A DNA stretch of 64,000 nucleotides from Nitrospira sp. SG-bin2 (lineage in GTDB: Bacteria; Nitrospirota; Nitrospiria; Nitrospirales; Nitrospiraceae), in NCBI GenBank assembly GCA_002083405.1, contig LVWT01000012.1, forward strand, positions 62,001-126,000, read 5' to 3'. This document shows positions 42,206 to 51,052 of this stretch, piece by piece. Each line of letters starts with the position of its first letter. Within the stretch, counting starts at the first letter, position 1. The notes under the pieces were generated by a model. It searched no databases and was not told the origin of the DNA. It saw only the letters and a list, made by a program, of their open reading frames with translations. Both the position numbers and the translations under genes were made by a program.

Positions 42206-42919
42206 GTGGCCCGGCTAGGCGTCAATATCGATCATGTCGCAACCTTGCGGCAGGCGCGAGGAGGGAACGACCCCGATCCGTTGGCTGCCGCCGTTCTTGC
42301 CGAACTTGCGGGCGCAGACGGACTGGTTGTCCATCTGCGCGAAGATCGTCGGCACATTCAAGACCGGGACCTTCAGCTCTTGCGCGACATCATCCGCACG
42401 AAGCTCGATCTGGAAATGGCGGCGGACGATGCGATGGCCAAGATCGCACTCACTGTCAAGCCGGATCTGGTTACTCTTGTCCCGGAAAAGCGGCAGGAAC
42501 TCACCACCGAGGGTGGATTGGACGTGGCGGGACAGCGCGAGCAGATCCAGAAAATCATCACGCTCTTGCATGACGGCGGTATCCCGGTCAGCGTCTTCGT
42601 TGAACCCGACCTCAATCAGATCAGGGCCGCGCATAAAGTGTCGGCGGATTTCGTAGAGCTGCATACCGGCCGCTATGCGAACGCCACCCGTTCCAAGGAA
42701 GCCGACGCAGAATTCGAGGCCATCACCCAATCGGCAAAACTGGCATACAAGCTGGGCATCGGCGTCAACGCCGGGCACGGATTGAATTATCGCAACGTCA
42801 AGCGCTTGACCCACATTCCGGAAATCGTCGAATACAATATCGGGCACAGCATTATCGCGCGGGCCGTCCTCGTTGGCCTCGAACAGGCCGTGAAGGAAAT
42901 GAAGGCCTTGCTCGGTTGA
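42206..42919 (+). CDS. pdxJ: Pyridoxine 5'-phosphate synthase
   Basis: A 237-residue TIM-barrel enzyme that closes the pyridoxine ring from deoxyxylulose 5-phosphate and 3-amino-2-oxopropyl phosphate. LGVNIDHVATLRQARGGNDPDPL carries the catalytic His; GLVVHLREDRRHIQ, LEMAADDAMAKIA, LVPEKRQELTTEGGLDV and GVNAGHGLNYRNV are the family blocks. The start is GTG at 42206 with GGAGGAG directly upstream. It heads a plus-strand group with nnrDE, tsaE and mutS. A gap of 162 bp follows. Confidence 0.96.
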   Translation: MARLGVNIDHVATLRQARGGNDPDPLAAAVLAELAGADGLVVHLREDRRHIQDRDLQLLRDIIRTKLDLEMAADDAMAKIALTVKPDLVTLVPEKRQELTTEGGLDVAGQREQIQKIITLLHDGGIPVSVFVEPDLNQIRAAHKVSADFVELHTGRYANATRSKEADAEFEAITQSAKLAYKLGIGVNAGHGLNYRNVKRLTHIPEIVEYNIGHSIIARAVLVGLEQAVKEMKALLG

Positions 42920-43081
42920 CCACCATGCCATCGATCTGCCTGCGGCGCCGCCAGATCATCACGCGCGTGAGGGCTATGTCGTGAGTTCCTTCCACTTCCG
43001 TCACGACGGCGAAGCGATGCGAACACAGGTAGGCGGCTGCATCGCCGATCTTCACTATTCGACGCTCGCCACAGGACCACA

Positions 43082-44638
43082 ATGACAAAGATCGTCACCG
43101 GCGCGCAGATGCAGGAACTCGATCGCCGGACGATCGGCGAAGCCCATGTCCCGGGAACTGTACTGATGGAACGCGCAGGCTCTGGCCTCGTGACCAACCT
43201 CGAGCACGTGTTTGGTTCCGCGCGTGGGAAGCGCATCACCATCCTCTGCGGAAAAGGCAATAACGGCGGCGATGGATTTGTCGTGGCCCGGCTGCTTCGC
43301 CGTCGTCAGGCCCACGTTCGAATCCTTACCATGACGCCCGTCTCCGAATTGAGCCGCGACGCCGCGACGATGTATCGGCAATTCGTCCGCGCGGCCGGCA
43401 AGTCGGCCGTGCAGCCCTATCGCTCAGCGAGCCAAACGCTCCCGCTTCTCCGGGAGAGCGACATTCTCATCGATGCACTGCTCGGAACCGGCCTGTCCTC
43501 CGATGTCACAGGACGCTATGGCGACGCGATCGACAACATCAATGAATCTGGACGACCGGTCGTAGCCGTCGATCTTCCATCCGGTCTTCATGCCGACACT
43601 GGCGCCATACTCGGCCGCGCCGTCAAAGCTTCCCTCACCGTGACGTTCGGGCTTCCTAAACTGGGGCTGTATCAGAATCATGGGGTCGATCTGGCCGGGC
43701 CTATCAGACTCGTTGATATCGGCATTCCCCCAGCCTACATCGATGCCGTCACAAGCCGGACAATGTTGATGACTCCCGCCTTTGTACGAGCCTCCTTACC
43801 GACACGCAGACCATCCAGTCACAAGGGCACGTTCGGCCATGCCGGAATCATTGCAGGCTCTGTCGGCAAGACCGGCGCGGCGGCCATGGCTGCGCGAGCG
43901 GCCCTTCGAATCGGGGCCGGGCTGGTTACCGTCGCGGTCCCTTCCAGCGTCAACGACGTGTTGGAGGCAAAGCTGCTGGAGGCCATGACCATCCCGATGC
44001 CAGAGACCAAATCGCGAACCTTCGCGCGTACGGCGCTCGACCGGCTCACCGCTTTTATTGCCGCCAGAACTGCGATTGCGATCGGCCCTGGGTTATCGAC
44101 TCATCCGGAAACAGTCGAATTGGTGCAAGCGCTGACTAAGCAACTTGATCGGCCTGCTGTCCTCGATGCCGATGCGCTGAATGCGCTGGCCGGCCGCGCA
44201 TCGATGCTCACCGCATGCAAGACGCCTCCGGTCCTCACGCCCCACCCTGGAGAGATGGCCCGGCTGGAAACCGACGCGACGACACAGAGCGTCAATGCCG
44301 ATCGAATCAATACTGCCGCCAGGTTTGCGCGAGAACGGGGAGTATTCGTTGTCCTGAAAGGCGCCCGAACCGTAGTCGCAAGACCGGACGGAACTGCTGC
44401 CATTTGTCCGACCGGAAATCCCGGAATGGCAACGGCGGGAACAGGCGACGTCTTAACCGGCATGATCGTAGGGCTGTTGGCCCAGGGCCTATCGTCATGG
44501 GAAGCCGCCTGTGTGGCGACCTACCTGCATGGTTGTGCCGGAGATTTAGCCGCAGCTGAGAAGGGACAGGCGGGGCTGATCGCAGGAGACCTGATTGAGC
44601 AGATACCCTTTGCCGTCAAGATCGCCCATGAAACCTAG
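43082..44638 (+). CDS. nnrD: Bifunctional NAD(P)HX epimerase/dehydratase
   Basis: A 518-residue repair enzyme for hydrated NADH/NADPH. The N-terminal YjeF_N epimerase (about 1-215) shows MERAGSGLV and CGKGNNGGDGFVVARLL with VAVDLPSGLHADTG. The C-terminal ADP-dependent dehydratase, ribokinase-like, shows GHAGIIAGSVGKTGAAAMAARAALRIGAG and LTPHPGEMARL. PTGNPGMATAGTGDVLTGMIVGLLAQG completes the nucleotide site. Both halves have the expected residues, so the fusion (as in E. coli YjeF/NnrD) should be active. The stop overlaps the tsaE start by 11 bp. Confidence 0.95.
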   Translation: MTKIVTGAQMQELDRRTIGEAHVPGTVLMERAGSGLVTNLEHVFGSARGKRITILCGKGNNGGDGFVVARLLRRRQAHVRILTMTPVSELSRDAATMYRQFVRAAGKSAVQPYRSASQTLPLLRESDILIDALLGTGLSSDVTGRYGDAIDNINESGRPVVAVDLPSGLHADTGAILGRAVKASLTVTFGLPKLGLYQNHGVDLAGPIRLVDIGIPPAYIDAVTSRTMLMTPAFVRASLPTRRPSSHKGTFGHAGIIAGSVGKTGAAAMAARAALRIGAGLVTVAVPSSVNDVLEAKLLEAMTIPMPETKSRTFARTALDRLTAFIAARTAIAIGPGLSTHPETVELVQALTKQLDRPAVLDADALNALAGRASMLTACKTPPVLTPHPGEMARLETDATTQSVNADRINTAARFARERGVFVVLKGARTVVARPDGTAAICPTGNPGMATAGTGDVLTGMIVGLLAQGLSSWEAACVATYLHGCAGDLAAAEKGQAGLIAGDLIEQIPFAVKIAHET

Positions 44639-45239
44639 CCGAGCGAGATCCCGCGCGAGAAAAAGCGATCAAGCACCGGGGGCGAGGCGGAGAGCCGATG
44701 CGGCTTCGCCGGATCTCGCGCTCACATCCCTCGCTGCAACTGAGTCGCTTGGCCGTGCCATCGGCTGCGCCCTGACAGGAGGGGACGTGCTGGCATTGAT
44801 CGGCGCATTAGGCGCCGGCAAAACCGCCATGGTCCGGGGCATCGCAGCCGGTCTCGGCGTGCCGCCCGATTCTGTCAGCAGCCCCACCTTCGTATTGGTG
44901 CACGAATACCGAGCCCGGCTTCCCCTGATTCACATCGATCTGTACCGGCTGCGCACCGACGCAGACATCGAATCGATCGGACTTTCCGACTATTTCACCG
45001 ACCGAACGGTTGTGGCCATCGAGTGGGCCGACCGGTTTCTCGCCCTGCTTCCCGAAGACCGATTGGAAGTGCGGTTGACCCACCGGACCCCGGCCACTCG
45101 GACGGTACGGTTGGCGGCCAAAGGACCGCAATCACGCTCGTTGCTGGCCCGCATCGACCAAGCCCGCCGGCCGGCCAAACGCCCGCCCGCTTCCCAGACG
45201 CGAAAGACCCCCGGCACAAGAAAGGTTCCGGCTCGATGA
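44628..45239 (+). CDS. tsaE: tRNA threonylcarbamoyladenosine biosynthesis ATPase TsaE
   Basis: A 203-residue protein, longer than the usual ~150. The core (about 40-165) has the Walker A motif GALGAGKTAMVRGIAAGLG, then SSPTFVLVHEY (switch I-like), HIDLYRL and VAIEWADRF, as in TsaE, which powers the TsaB/TsaD transferase making t6A in tRNA. Both ends carry long Arg/Lys/Pro/Ser-rich tails (about 35 and 40 residues) that are not part of the family and are probably disordered, perhaps contacting RNA. The start ATG lies inside nnrD. Confidence 0.9.
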   Translation: MKPSRARSRARKSDQAPGARRRADAASPDLALTSLAATESLGRAIGCALTGGDVLALIGALGAGKTAMVRGIAAGLGVPPDSVSSPTFVLVHEYRARLPLIHIDLYRLRTDADIESIGLSDYFTDRTVVAIEWADRFLALLPEDRLEVRLTHRTPATRTVRLAAKGPQSRSLLARIDQARRPAKRPPASQTRKTPGTRKVPAR

Positions 45240-45574
45240 TTCGATTGATTTTAGTCGGCATTCTCTTGCTGCTCTCGCTGGCCTTCTTTCTTCAAAACCA
45301 GGAGCAAGAGGTCACCCTTCGATACTTTTTTGGATTGCTGGAGGCCTCGACGCCCGTCTACAAGCCCATCATGGCCGGCTTCGTGGTTGGGCTGTTGGTT
45401 GCAGCCATTTTACTGTTTCCCCCATGGGTGCGGAGCCGTATCGAGCTGAGGCGGAAAACGAAAGCGCTGCAAGAGGCCGAAGTAGACCTCGAACGGCTTC
45501 GCCGGTCCGTCGAGAACGCCTCCGACCGCGCCCCGGCGTCGCCGGGGCCATCACAGGACGTCGCGGATGATTGA
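45236..45574 (+). CDS. LapA-domain membrane protein
   Basis: A 112-residue protein of the lipopolysaccharide-assembly LapA/DUF1049 type. The first hydrophobic segment MIRLILVGILLLLSLAFFLQNQ ends in QNxQxVTLRYFFG, the family signature. A second (AGFVVGLLVAAILLFPPW) and a short cytoplasmic coiled coil (RRKTKALQEAEVDLERLRRSVENA) follow. E. coli LapA (YciS) works with LapB in control of LpxC. Here the ATG overlaps the tsaE stop (ATGA) and the end overlaps the mutS start. Confidence 0.88.
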   Translation: MIRLILVGILLLLSLAFFLQNQEQEVTLRYFFGLLEASTPVYKPIMAGFVVGLLVAAILLFPPWVRSRIELRRKTKALQEAEVDLERLRRSVENASDRAPASPGPSQDVADD

Positions 45575-48245
45575 CCAGGACACAAGCCCCCTCATGCGGC
45601 AGTATCGGGACATCAAGCGGGGCTATCCGGAAGCCATCCTATTTTTTCGCGTCGGAGACTTTTATGAAATGTTTTACGAGGACGCGCAAGTGGCCTCACG
45701 ACTCCTTTCGATCGCACTCACATCCCGCGATAAGCACAGTCCCGATCCGGTTCCCCTCTGTGGGGTTCCCTATCATGCGGCAACCGGGTATATCGCCAAG
45801 CTACTCAAAACGGGGCGGACCGTCGCGCTTTGTGAGCAAGTTGAAGATCCCAAGCTGGCCAAGGGCTTGGTGCGCCGGGAAGTCGTGCGTCTCTATACAC
45901 CCGGTACCCTCGTCGATACAGAGATGCTTTCCCCGGCTGAATCGAATTATCTGTCTGCGCTGTCTTTCCAACCGGTATCGGCGCAGCCGGCGGTAATCGG
46001 ACTGGCGGCGATTGACGTCTCCACGGGCGAGTTCTGGGTGACGGAATTACACGGTCCACAGGCGGTGGCACTCGCGCTGGACGAGCTGGCGAGGCTTGAT
46101 CCGCGCGAGGTGTTATTTCCGGCTGGACTGGACCATGACGCGGCCGCTTGGCTTGATCAAATTAAGGGAACGCGTGTGTGCGAACGACCAGCCGCTTCGT
46201 TCGATCGGCGCCAGAGTGCACGGTCTTTGCTGGACCAATTCCGTGTCCAGTCGCTTGATGCGTTCGGGTGCGCGGATCTGACCGTCGGCCTGGAGGCAGC
46301 CGGCGCCGTCTTGCATTACTTTCGCGAAACGCAACCGGCTGCCCCGCTGGACCATATTCGGCGAATGATGGTTCGCAGAAGTCATGACGCCATGCATCTG
46401 GACGCCGCCACCCTTCGCAATTTGGAAATCCTCAAACCGATGGCCTTTGGAGACAGTGCACCGGAATCGTGTTCTACTGCTCTCGCGGCCGTGCTGGACC
46501 GGACGGTCACGGCCATGGGCAGCCGGCTGCTGCGACAATGGCTGATCAGGCCTTTGATTCAATGCGAACCGATCCGCGCCAGACTGGACGCGGTGGGAGA
46601 ACTGAAGGACCGCCTGGAGGAGCGTGTGGCCCTGCGCGCCGCACTGCGTGAGGTGCAGGATATCGCGCGGCTCGGCAGCCGTATCGTATTGGGCTATGCG
46701 GGTCCCCGCGAACTCCTTGCCTTGAAGCAATCCCTGTCCGTGTTGCCTGAAATTGCATCCAGACTTGCGTCGCTTCAGAGTGCATTGCTCGTTGAGGCCC
46801 GCTCGTCGTGGGATGACGGGCGCGACTTGTACGAGATAATCGAGCGCGCCATCCAGCCCGACGCCCCTCCATCGGTTCGCGACGGAAACTTCATCAGAGA
46901 CGGCTACCATGCCGGCATCGATGAACTGCGCAAAGCGAGCAAAGAAGGGAAACAGTGGATCGCCGGGATTGAATTCAACGAGCGTGAACGTACCGGCATC
47001 GACTCATTGAAAGTCAGATACAACCAGGTGTTCGGCTACTACATCGAAGTGACGAAGGCCAATCTCAGCCGCGTTCCGTCCGACTACATCCGCAAACAAA
47101 CTCTCGTCAATGCCGAGCGGTTCATGACTCCCGAACTGAAAGCGCTCGAAGAACAGGTGACTGGAGCGGAGGCCAGATTGCTGGCGCTTGAGCAAGACAT
47201 CTTCGCTCAACTCCGTGGGCGCTTGGCGCAAGAAGCCTCTCGTCTGGATGCCATGGCGGGCAGCCTTTCGTTGATCGATGTCGTCGCCGGTCTCGCCGAA
47301 ACCGCCGCGTTGAATCGTTACACAAGGCCTGAGGTGGATGAGAGCGGCAGCATCGCCATCCGCAACGGACGCCACCCCGTGGTTGAACAGCTTCGCGACG
47401 ATCGAGCATTCGTTCCCAATGATACGATCTTGGATCTGGATGACAACCGCCTGCTGATCTTAACCGGACCCAATATGGCGGGTAAAAGCACCTACCTCAG
47501 ACAGGTGGCCTTGATCGTCCTCATGGCCCAAATCGGCAGTTTTGTCCCGGCTGCCAGCGCGCAGATCGGACTGGTGGATCGCATCTTTACCCGCGTAGGC
47601 GCTTCGGACAATCTGGCCGGCGGCCTGAGCACTTTCATGGTGGAGATGGTAGAAACCGCAAATATTCTCAATAGTGCCTCTCAGCGAAGTCTGATTCTGT
47701 TGGATGAGATCGGCCGTGGCACCAGCACGTATGATGGGCTCAGCATTGCGTGGGCAGTGGCGGAATACATTCATGACCGGACGCGCCTCGGCGCGCGCAC
47801 CCTGTTCGCCACGCACTATCATGAGATGGTGCAGCTGGAGTGTCAGCGCGAGGGAGTCAAAAACTATCGGGTCGCGGTCCAAGAGCGCGATGGGGACGTG
47901 GTCTTTCTCCGTAAAATTGTCGCGGGAGGCGCTGATCGGAGCTACGGCATTCACGTGGCCAAACTCGCGGGGCTCCCCGGATCTGTGATCGAACGGGCGC
48001 AAGCCGTCCTGACGCAGCTGGAACAGCCGGAGTCTTCCATCGCAGGATCAGTCCGAGAACAACCCGATCAGGCGCCGCCCCCCCTGCCGCAGCCCCATCC
48101 CGTGATCGAGGAGGTTAAACAGATCGACTTGTTTTCCATGACGCCGCTCGATGCACTCAACCGGTTGGCCGAACTGCAACGTATGGTCCAACCGGATAAC
48201 GGCCGCCATGAAAAAGGAACGGCGGCCACTCCCTGTCAGGAGTGA
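45567..48245 (+). CDS. mutS: DNA mismatch repair protein MutS
   Basis: An 892-residue mismatch-recognition ATPase. The N-terminal domain has RVGDFYEMFYEDA, the Phe-X-Glu motif that stacks on the mismatch. Connector, lever and clamp domains follow. The ATPase has LLILTGPNMAGKSTYLRQVALI, STFMVEMVETANIL (signature), LILLDEIGRGTSTYDGLSIAWAV (Walker B) and ATHYHEM. The C-terminal part keeps a short region for tetramer/MutL contact. The TGA stop lies inside a hairpin that serves as terminator for the opposite strand. mutL is not in the window. Confidence 0.97.
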   Translation: MIDQDTSPLMRQYRDIKRGYPEAILFFRVGDFYEMFYEDAQVASRLLSIALTSRDKHSPDPVPLCGVPYHAATGYIAKLLKTGRTVALCEQVEDPKLAKGLVRREVVRLYTPGTLVDTEMLSPAESNYLSALSFQPVSAQPAVIGLAAIDVSTGEFWVTELHGPQAVALALDELARLDPREVLFPAGLDHDAAAWLDQIKGTRVCERPAASFDRRQSARSLLDQFRVQSLDAFGCADLTVGLEAAGAVLHYFRETQPAAPLDHIRRMMVRRSHDAMHLDAATLRNLEILKPMAFGDSAPESCSTALAAVLDRTVTAMGSRLLRQWLIRPLIQCEPIRARLDAVGELKDRLEERVALRAALREVQDIARLGSRIVLGYAGPRELLALKQSLSVLPEIASRLASLQSALLVEARSSWDDGRDLYEIIERAIQPDAPPSVRDGNFIRDGYHAGIDELRKASKEGKQWIAGIEFNERERTGIDSLKVRYNQVFGYYIEVTKANLSRVPSDYIRKQTLVNAERFMTPELKALEEQVTGAEARLLALEQDIFAQLRGRLAQEASRLDAMAGSLSLIDVVAGLAETAALNRYTRPEVDESGSIAIRNGRHPVVEQLRDDRAFVPNDTILDLDDNRLLILTGPNMAGKSTYLRQVALIVLMAQIGSFVPAASAQIGLVDRIFTRVGASDNLAGGLSTFMVEMVETANILNSASQRSLILLDEIGRGTSTYDGLSIAWAVAEYIHDRTRLGARTLFATHYHEMVQLECQREGVKNYRVAVQERDGDVVFLRKIVAGGADRSYGIHVAKLAGLPGSVIERAQAVLTQLEQPESSIAGSVREQPDQAPPPLPQPHPVIEEVKQIDLFSMTPLDALNRLAELQRMVQPDNGRHEKGTAATPCQE

Positions 48246-48254
48246 CCGCCGTTC
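48211..48254 (-). terminator. Terminator at the mutS / exported-gene convergent junction
   Basis: GAACGGCGG (48217-48225) pairs with CCGCCGTTC (48246-48254), then after one mismatch CACTCC with GGAGTG, around a six-base loop. On the minus strand the stem is followed by CCTTTTT (48211-48216), so it terminates the minus-strand unknown exported genes. On the plus strand no T-run follows, although it spans the mutS stop. Confidence 0.7.
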
Positions 48255-48273
48255 TATCGATTCAACCGGGAAA

Positions 48274-48939
48274 TCAGTGGGCTTGGTTATACTGTGCCGT
48301 TGCGGGAATCATCCCGCCAATGGTTTTTCCGCCCGGGATCATTACATCGTACTGCATACCGACGTTGGATCCATCCGGACTCACCGGTGACGTGTTGAGC
48401 CCGCGCTTTGCCCCCGCACAGGCTGCATCATTCTCGCTCTTTCCCGCACATTCCTTGAACTGCAACGCGGAAATGCTGAGCGGTTTGCCGATCGCCCCGG
48501 CCACCTCGGGGAGTTTCTTGACCGAGGAAATCACCCGGTGGTTCTGTTCGGTTTCTGTGGCGACAAACTCAATCAAGTCTGTTGTGCTGCCCGGAGGCAC
48601 TTCTTTGGCTGCGGCCGGTCCCGCATGCGGACGGCCCATTTTCTTCAACTCCCCCCACGCGCCTTTGTCCGCATAAAACTTCAACGTCTTGCCGGGATGG
48701 ACCTTCTGCCAGAACAACCCGCTTTCGGCCTGTCCGCCGTATACGGACACGTTGATCCAGACCGCTTCATCATAGGGATCGAGCACGATCACGCGTCCTT
48801 GAATCGTGGTGGGCTTGCTCATGTCCCCCCACTCAAACCGCTCCTGGAACGATTCAATAGCCAATGCGGTCGAGGCCATACCAGCTACCAATGCCAGAGC
48901 TGCGATTGCGGCTCCACCTTGTTTCTGCAGGGTCATCAT
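48274..48939 (-). CDS. Exported protein of unknown function (second gene of pair)
   Basis: A 221-residue protein with a clear Sec signal: MMTLQKQGGAAIAALALVAGMASTALA, cleaved before IESFQERF. AAGGAGG upstream supports the start at 48939; the next ATG, three bases on, is equally possible. The mature part begins with TIQGRVIVLDPYDEAVWINVSVYGG, continues with FYADKGAWGEL and ends with a Cys pair (FKECAGKSENDAACAG) and Gly/Met-rich strands. I recognise no family. It follows another exported gene on the same strand and shares with it a TIQGRV stretch near the beginning of the mature protein. An intrinsic terminator follows at once. Confidence 0.7.
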   Translation of the reverse strand: MMTLQKQGGAAIAALALVAGMASTALAIESFQERFEWGDMSKPTTIQGRVIVLDPYDEAVWINVSVYGGQAESGLFWQKVHPGKTLKFYADKGAWGELKKMGRPHAGPAAAKEVPPGSTTDLIEFVATETEQNHRVISSVKKLPEVAGAIGKPLSISALQFKECAGKSENDAACAGAKRGLNTSPVSPDGSNVGMQYDVMIPGGKTIGGMIPATAQYNQAH

Positions 48940-48993
48940 CACGTCCTCCTTCAAAGACATGCGAGGATACAATAATTCGCTCGTGCCTACTCC

Positions 48994-49509
48994 TTAATCG
49001 CCTTTGATCACCTTGAATCCGGTGATCGTCCGACCGTCCAAGGTTACTTCCATGGCTACGAGTTCCTGTGACGCCTTGATGATTTGATCCATCAGGGCCT
49101 TATCCTTCACGGCTAAGCGCACGGTCGTAGCCGCGTGATACCAGCCGGAATAGGCGTTATTTTTCTCAGAGCCGCCGGCAAATCCCCAGGCGCAGCAACT
49201 CAATAACGGATCGGGTGGCTTCACATCCAGCATCGTCGATGATCGCCCCCCCGACGAGCCGGATGACGGCTCGCCTGTATTCCAATATTGAATCCCGAAC
49301 AACAGCTCTCCGTCCGGATTATCCGCCCATTGCGACCACACACGGCCTTGGATCGTCTTCACGGCTTCAGCCTTGAGCGGCTTTCCACCGACGATCGCAT
49401 CGGCCAGACCTATTTTTTCGATCGCACCGGCAGCCGAGGCAGATTCGACCGCCAGCAGGCCGACGGCGGAGAACAGCGCGACTGCGGCCAGAACGATTGT
49501 CATTTTCAT
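48994..49509 (-). CDS. Exported protein of unknown function (first gene of pair)
   Basis: A 171-residue protein from the ATG at 49509 (AAGGAGGG upstream) with signal peptide MKMTIVLAAVALFSAVGLLAVESASA. The mature protein has AVKTIQGRVWSQWADNPDGELLFGIQYWNTGEP, a Gly/Ser-rich loop, a Cys-Cys pair (LLSCCAWGF) and a C-terminal alpha/beta stretch (AVKDKALMDQIIKASQELVAMEVTLDG). No family is recognised. The next gene, 54 bp on, is also exported, so the two may form a periplasmic pair. The 284-bp stretch between it and the M16 gene (49510-49793) shows no further gene. Confidence 0.7.
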   Translation of the reverse strand: MKMTIVLAAVALFSAVGLLAVESASAAGAIEKIGLADAIVGGKPLKAEAVKTIQGRVWSQWADNPDGELLFGIQYWNTGEPSSGSSGGRSSTMLDVKPPDPLLSCCAWGFAGGSEKNNAYSGWYHAATTVRLAVKDKALMDQIIKASQELVAMEVTLDGRTITGFKVIKGD

Positions 49510-49793
49510 ATCTCGTCCCTCCTTCGTACAGAGTTGAAGACAAAGCCCGTAATCTGTTGAACAGCAATCATGATTCAAGAATGTTCGGCGCCGCCCAACG
49601 ACTGCGGCACGTATCACATTCCATTAAATGTCTTTCCTTCGTCGCTCCGTTACGTTTCTGTATATTCTGTCAGGACAACGGAGTTGAAACGGTACCGAAT
49701 CAGGCATTTTATGTCAAGACATGTTTGTCGCCAGATTTGGCGGACTATACCGCTCTCAGATTATGTAAATCAATCGGTTGCAGGCCAAACCTT

Positions 49794-51047
49794 TTACTGC
49801 AACGCTGCTATTTGACGGGACGAGAGCGGGCCTAAGGCAGTAATCGCCATCGTGCCCGGCGCGAATAACTCCTGCGCAACTTGAGCGACGCGCTGTCCCG
49901 TGACGGCATCGATATCCGACAGCATCTCTTCGAGACTCGTGTGGGCTCCCGTGATCAGCTCATCTTTCGCCAGCTTGTTCATACGGCTATGCGAACTCTC
50001 CAGGCTGAGCATCAGACTGCCTTTCATCTGGTCCTTGGTCCGCTTGAGTTCCGCCCGTTCGATGCCATGCGCCGCCATGTTTCTGACCTCGCGCCGGATC
50101 AAATCAAGCACGCGTTCTACTTCACGCGCGCGGGTTCCGGCATAGACCGTCATCGTGCCCCCATCCGAATAACCGGATAAAAACGAATAAATCGAGTAGG
50201 CCAAGCCACGCTTTTCACGAATCTCCTGAAAAAGGCGTGAACTGACGCTTCCCCCCAGCACGCTGTTCAACACATAGGCCGCATAGCGGTCTTTGTGGCC
50301 TGCTGGAATCCCCTTCAGTCCGACACAAAGGTGTACCTGTTCCAGGGACTTCCGTTTGGTCACAACGCCGCCGCAGATGTCCGGTGGCCAACGTCGGCGC
50401 GGCGCGGCGCTCACGGATGGACGATGCCTCCCGAATGTACGGGCCATCGTCCGTTCAAGCCCACGCTGGTCGAAATTTCCTGCAACCGCGAGCACCATTT
50501 CCTGAGGCCGGTAGTGAGTCCCGACATAGTCGAGAAGATCGTCCCTCCTCAGTTTCGCAATCGTCGTTTCCTGTCCAAGAATCGGCCGGCTCAGCGGATG
50601 GCGGCCCATCACGAGCCCCGTGTGCAGCTCTTGGACCAAATCCTCCGGATCATCTTGAACCATACGGATTTCTTCAAGCACCACCTGCTTCTCTTTCTCA
50701 ATTTCTTTCGGCCCAAATCGGGACCGGTGGAACAGGTCCGAGAGTAGATTCAGCGCTTTAGGCAGATGTTGATCGAGCACTTTGACATAAAATGTGGTCG
50801 TCTCGCGCGTGGTGAAGGCGTTCATCTCGCCCCCAAGCGCGTCGATCTCGCGTGAGATATCGGTGGCTGACCGAGTGGCCGTCCCCTTGAAAAACATATG
50901 TTCAATGAAGTGGGAATACCCCGCCTGCGAGGGGCTTTCGTCGCGGGAGCCGGCATTCACCCACATGCCGACCGTGACAGATTTGAGCGTCGGGATCTGT
51001 TCAGTGACCAGGCGGATCCCATTGTCGAGAATACGTTTGCGGTACAA
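49794..51047 (-). CDS. M16-family zinc peptidase (processing-peptidase type)
   Basis: A 417-residue peptidase of the PqqL/YmxG/mitochondrial-processing-peptidase group. The inverted zinc motif is HFIEHMFFKGT (HxxEH) at about 48-52, and the downstream Glu is in the QVVLEEIRMV block. The N-terminal half is the active M16 domain, the C-terminal half the inactive partner domain with HLCVGLKGIPAGHKDRYAAYVLNSVLGGSVSSRLFQEIREKRGLAY. The gene follows pnp with five bases between, an order conserved in many bacteria. It has no signal peptide, so it is probably cytoplasmic. Confidence 0.92.
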   Translation of the reverse strand: MYRKRILDNGIRLVTEQIPTLKSVTVGMWVNAGSRDESPSQAGYSHFIEHMFFKGTATRSATDISREIDALGGEMNAFTTRETTTFYVKVLDQHLPKALNLLSDLFHRSRFGPKEIEKEKQVVLEEIRMVQDDPEDLVQELHTGLVMGRHPLSRPILGQETTIAKLRRDDLLDYVGTHYRPQEMVLAVAGNFDQRGLERTMARTFGRHRPSVSAAPRRRWPPDICGGVVTKRKSLEQVHLCVGLKGIPAGHKDRYAAYVLNSVLGGSVSSRLFQEIREKRGLAYSIYSFLSGYSDGGTMTVYAGTRAREVERVLDLIRREVRNMAAHGIERAELKRTKDQMKGSLMLSLESSHSRMNKLAKDELITGAHTSLEEMLSDIDAVTGQRVAQVAQELFAPGTMAITALGPLSSRQIAALQ

Positions 51048-51052
51048 GGAAA

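Noticed and set aside
42215..42931. 238-codon frame antisense to pdxJ
   Set aside because: The plus-strand frame has every PdxJ motif; the antisense frame is a GC-bias shadow.
42920..43081. Possible acpS remnant between pdxJ and nnrD
   Set aside because: In many genomes acpS lies here, but the 162 bp contain no AcpS motif on either strand; a minus frame (42852-43088) only loosely recalls one.
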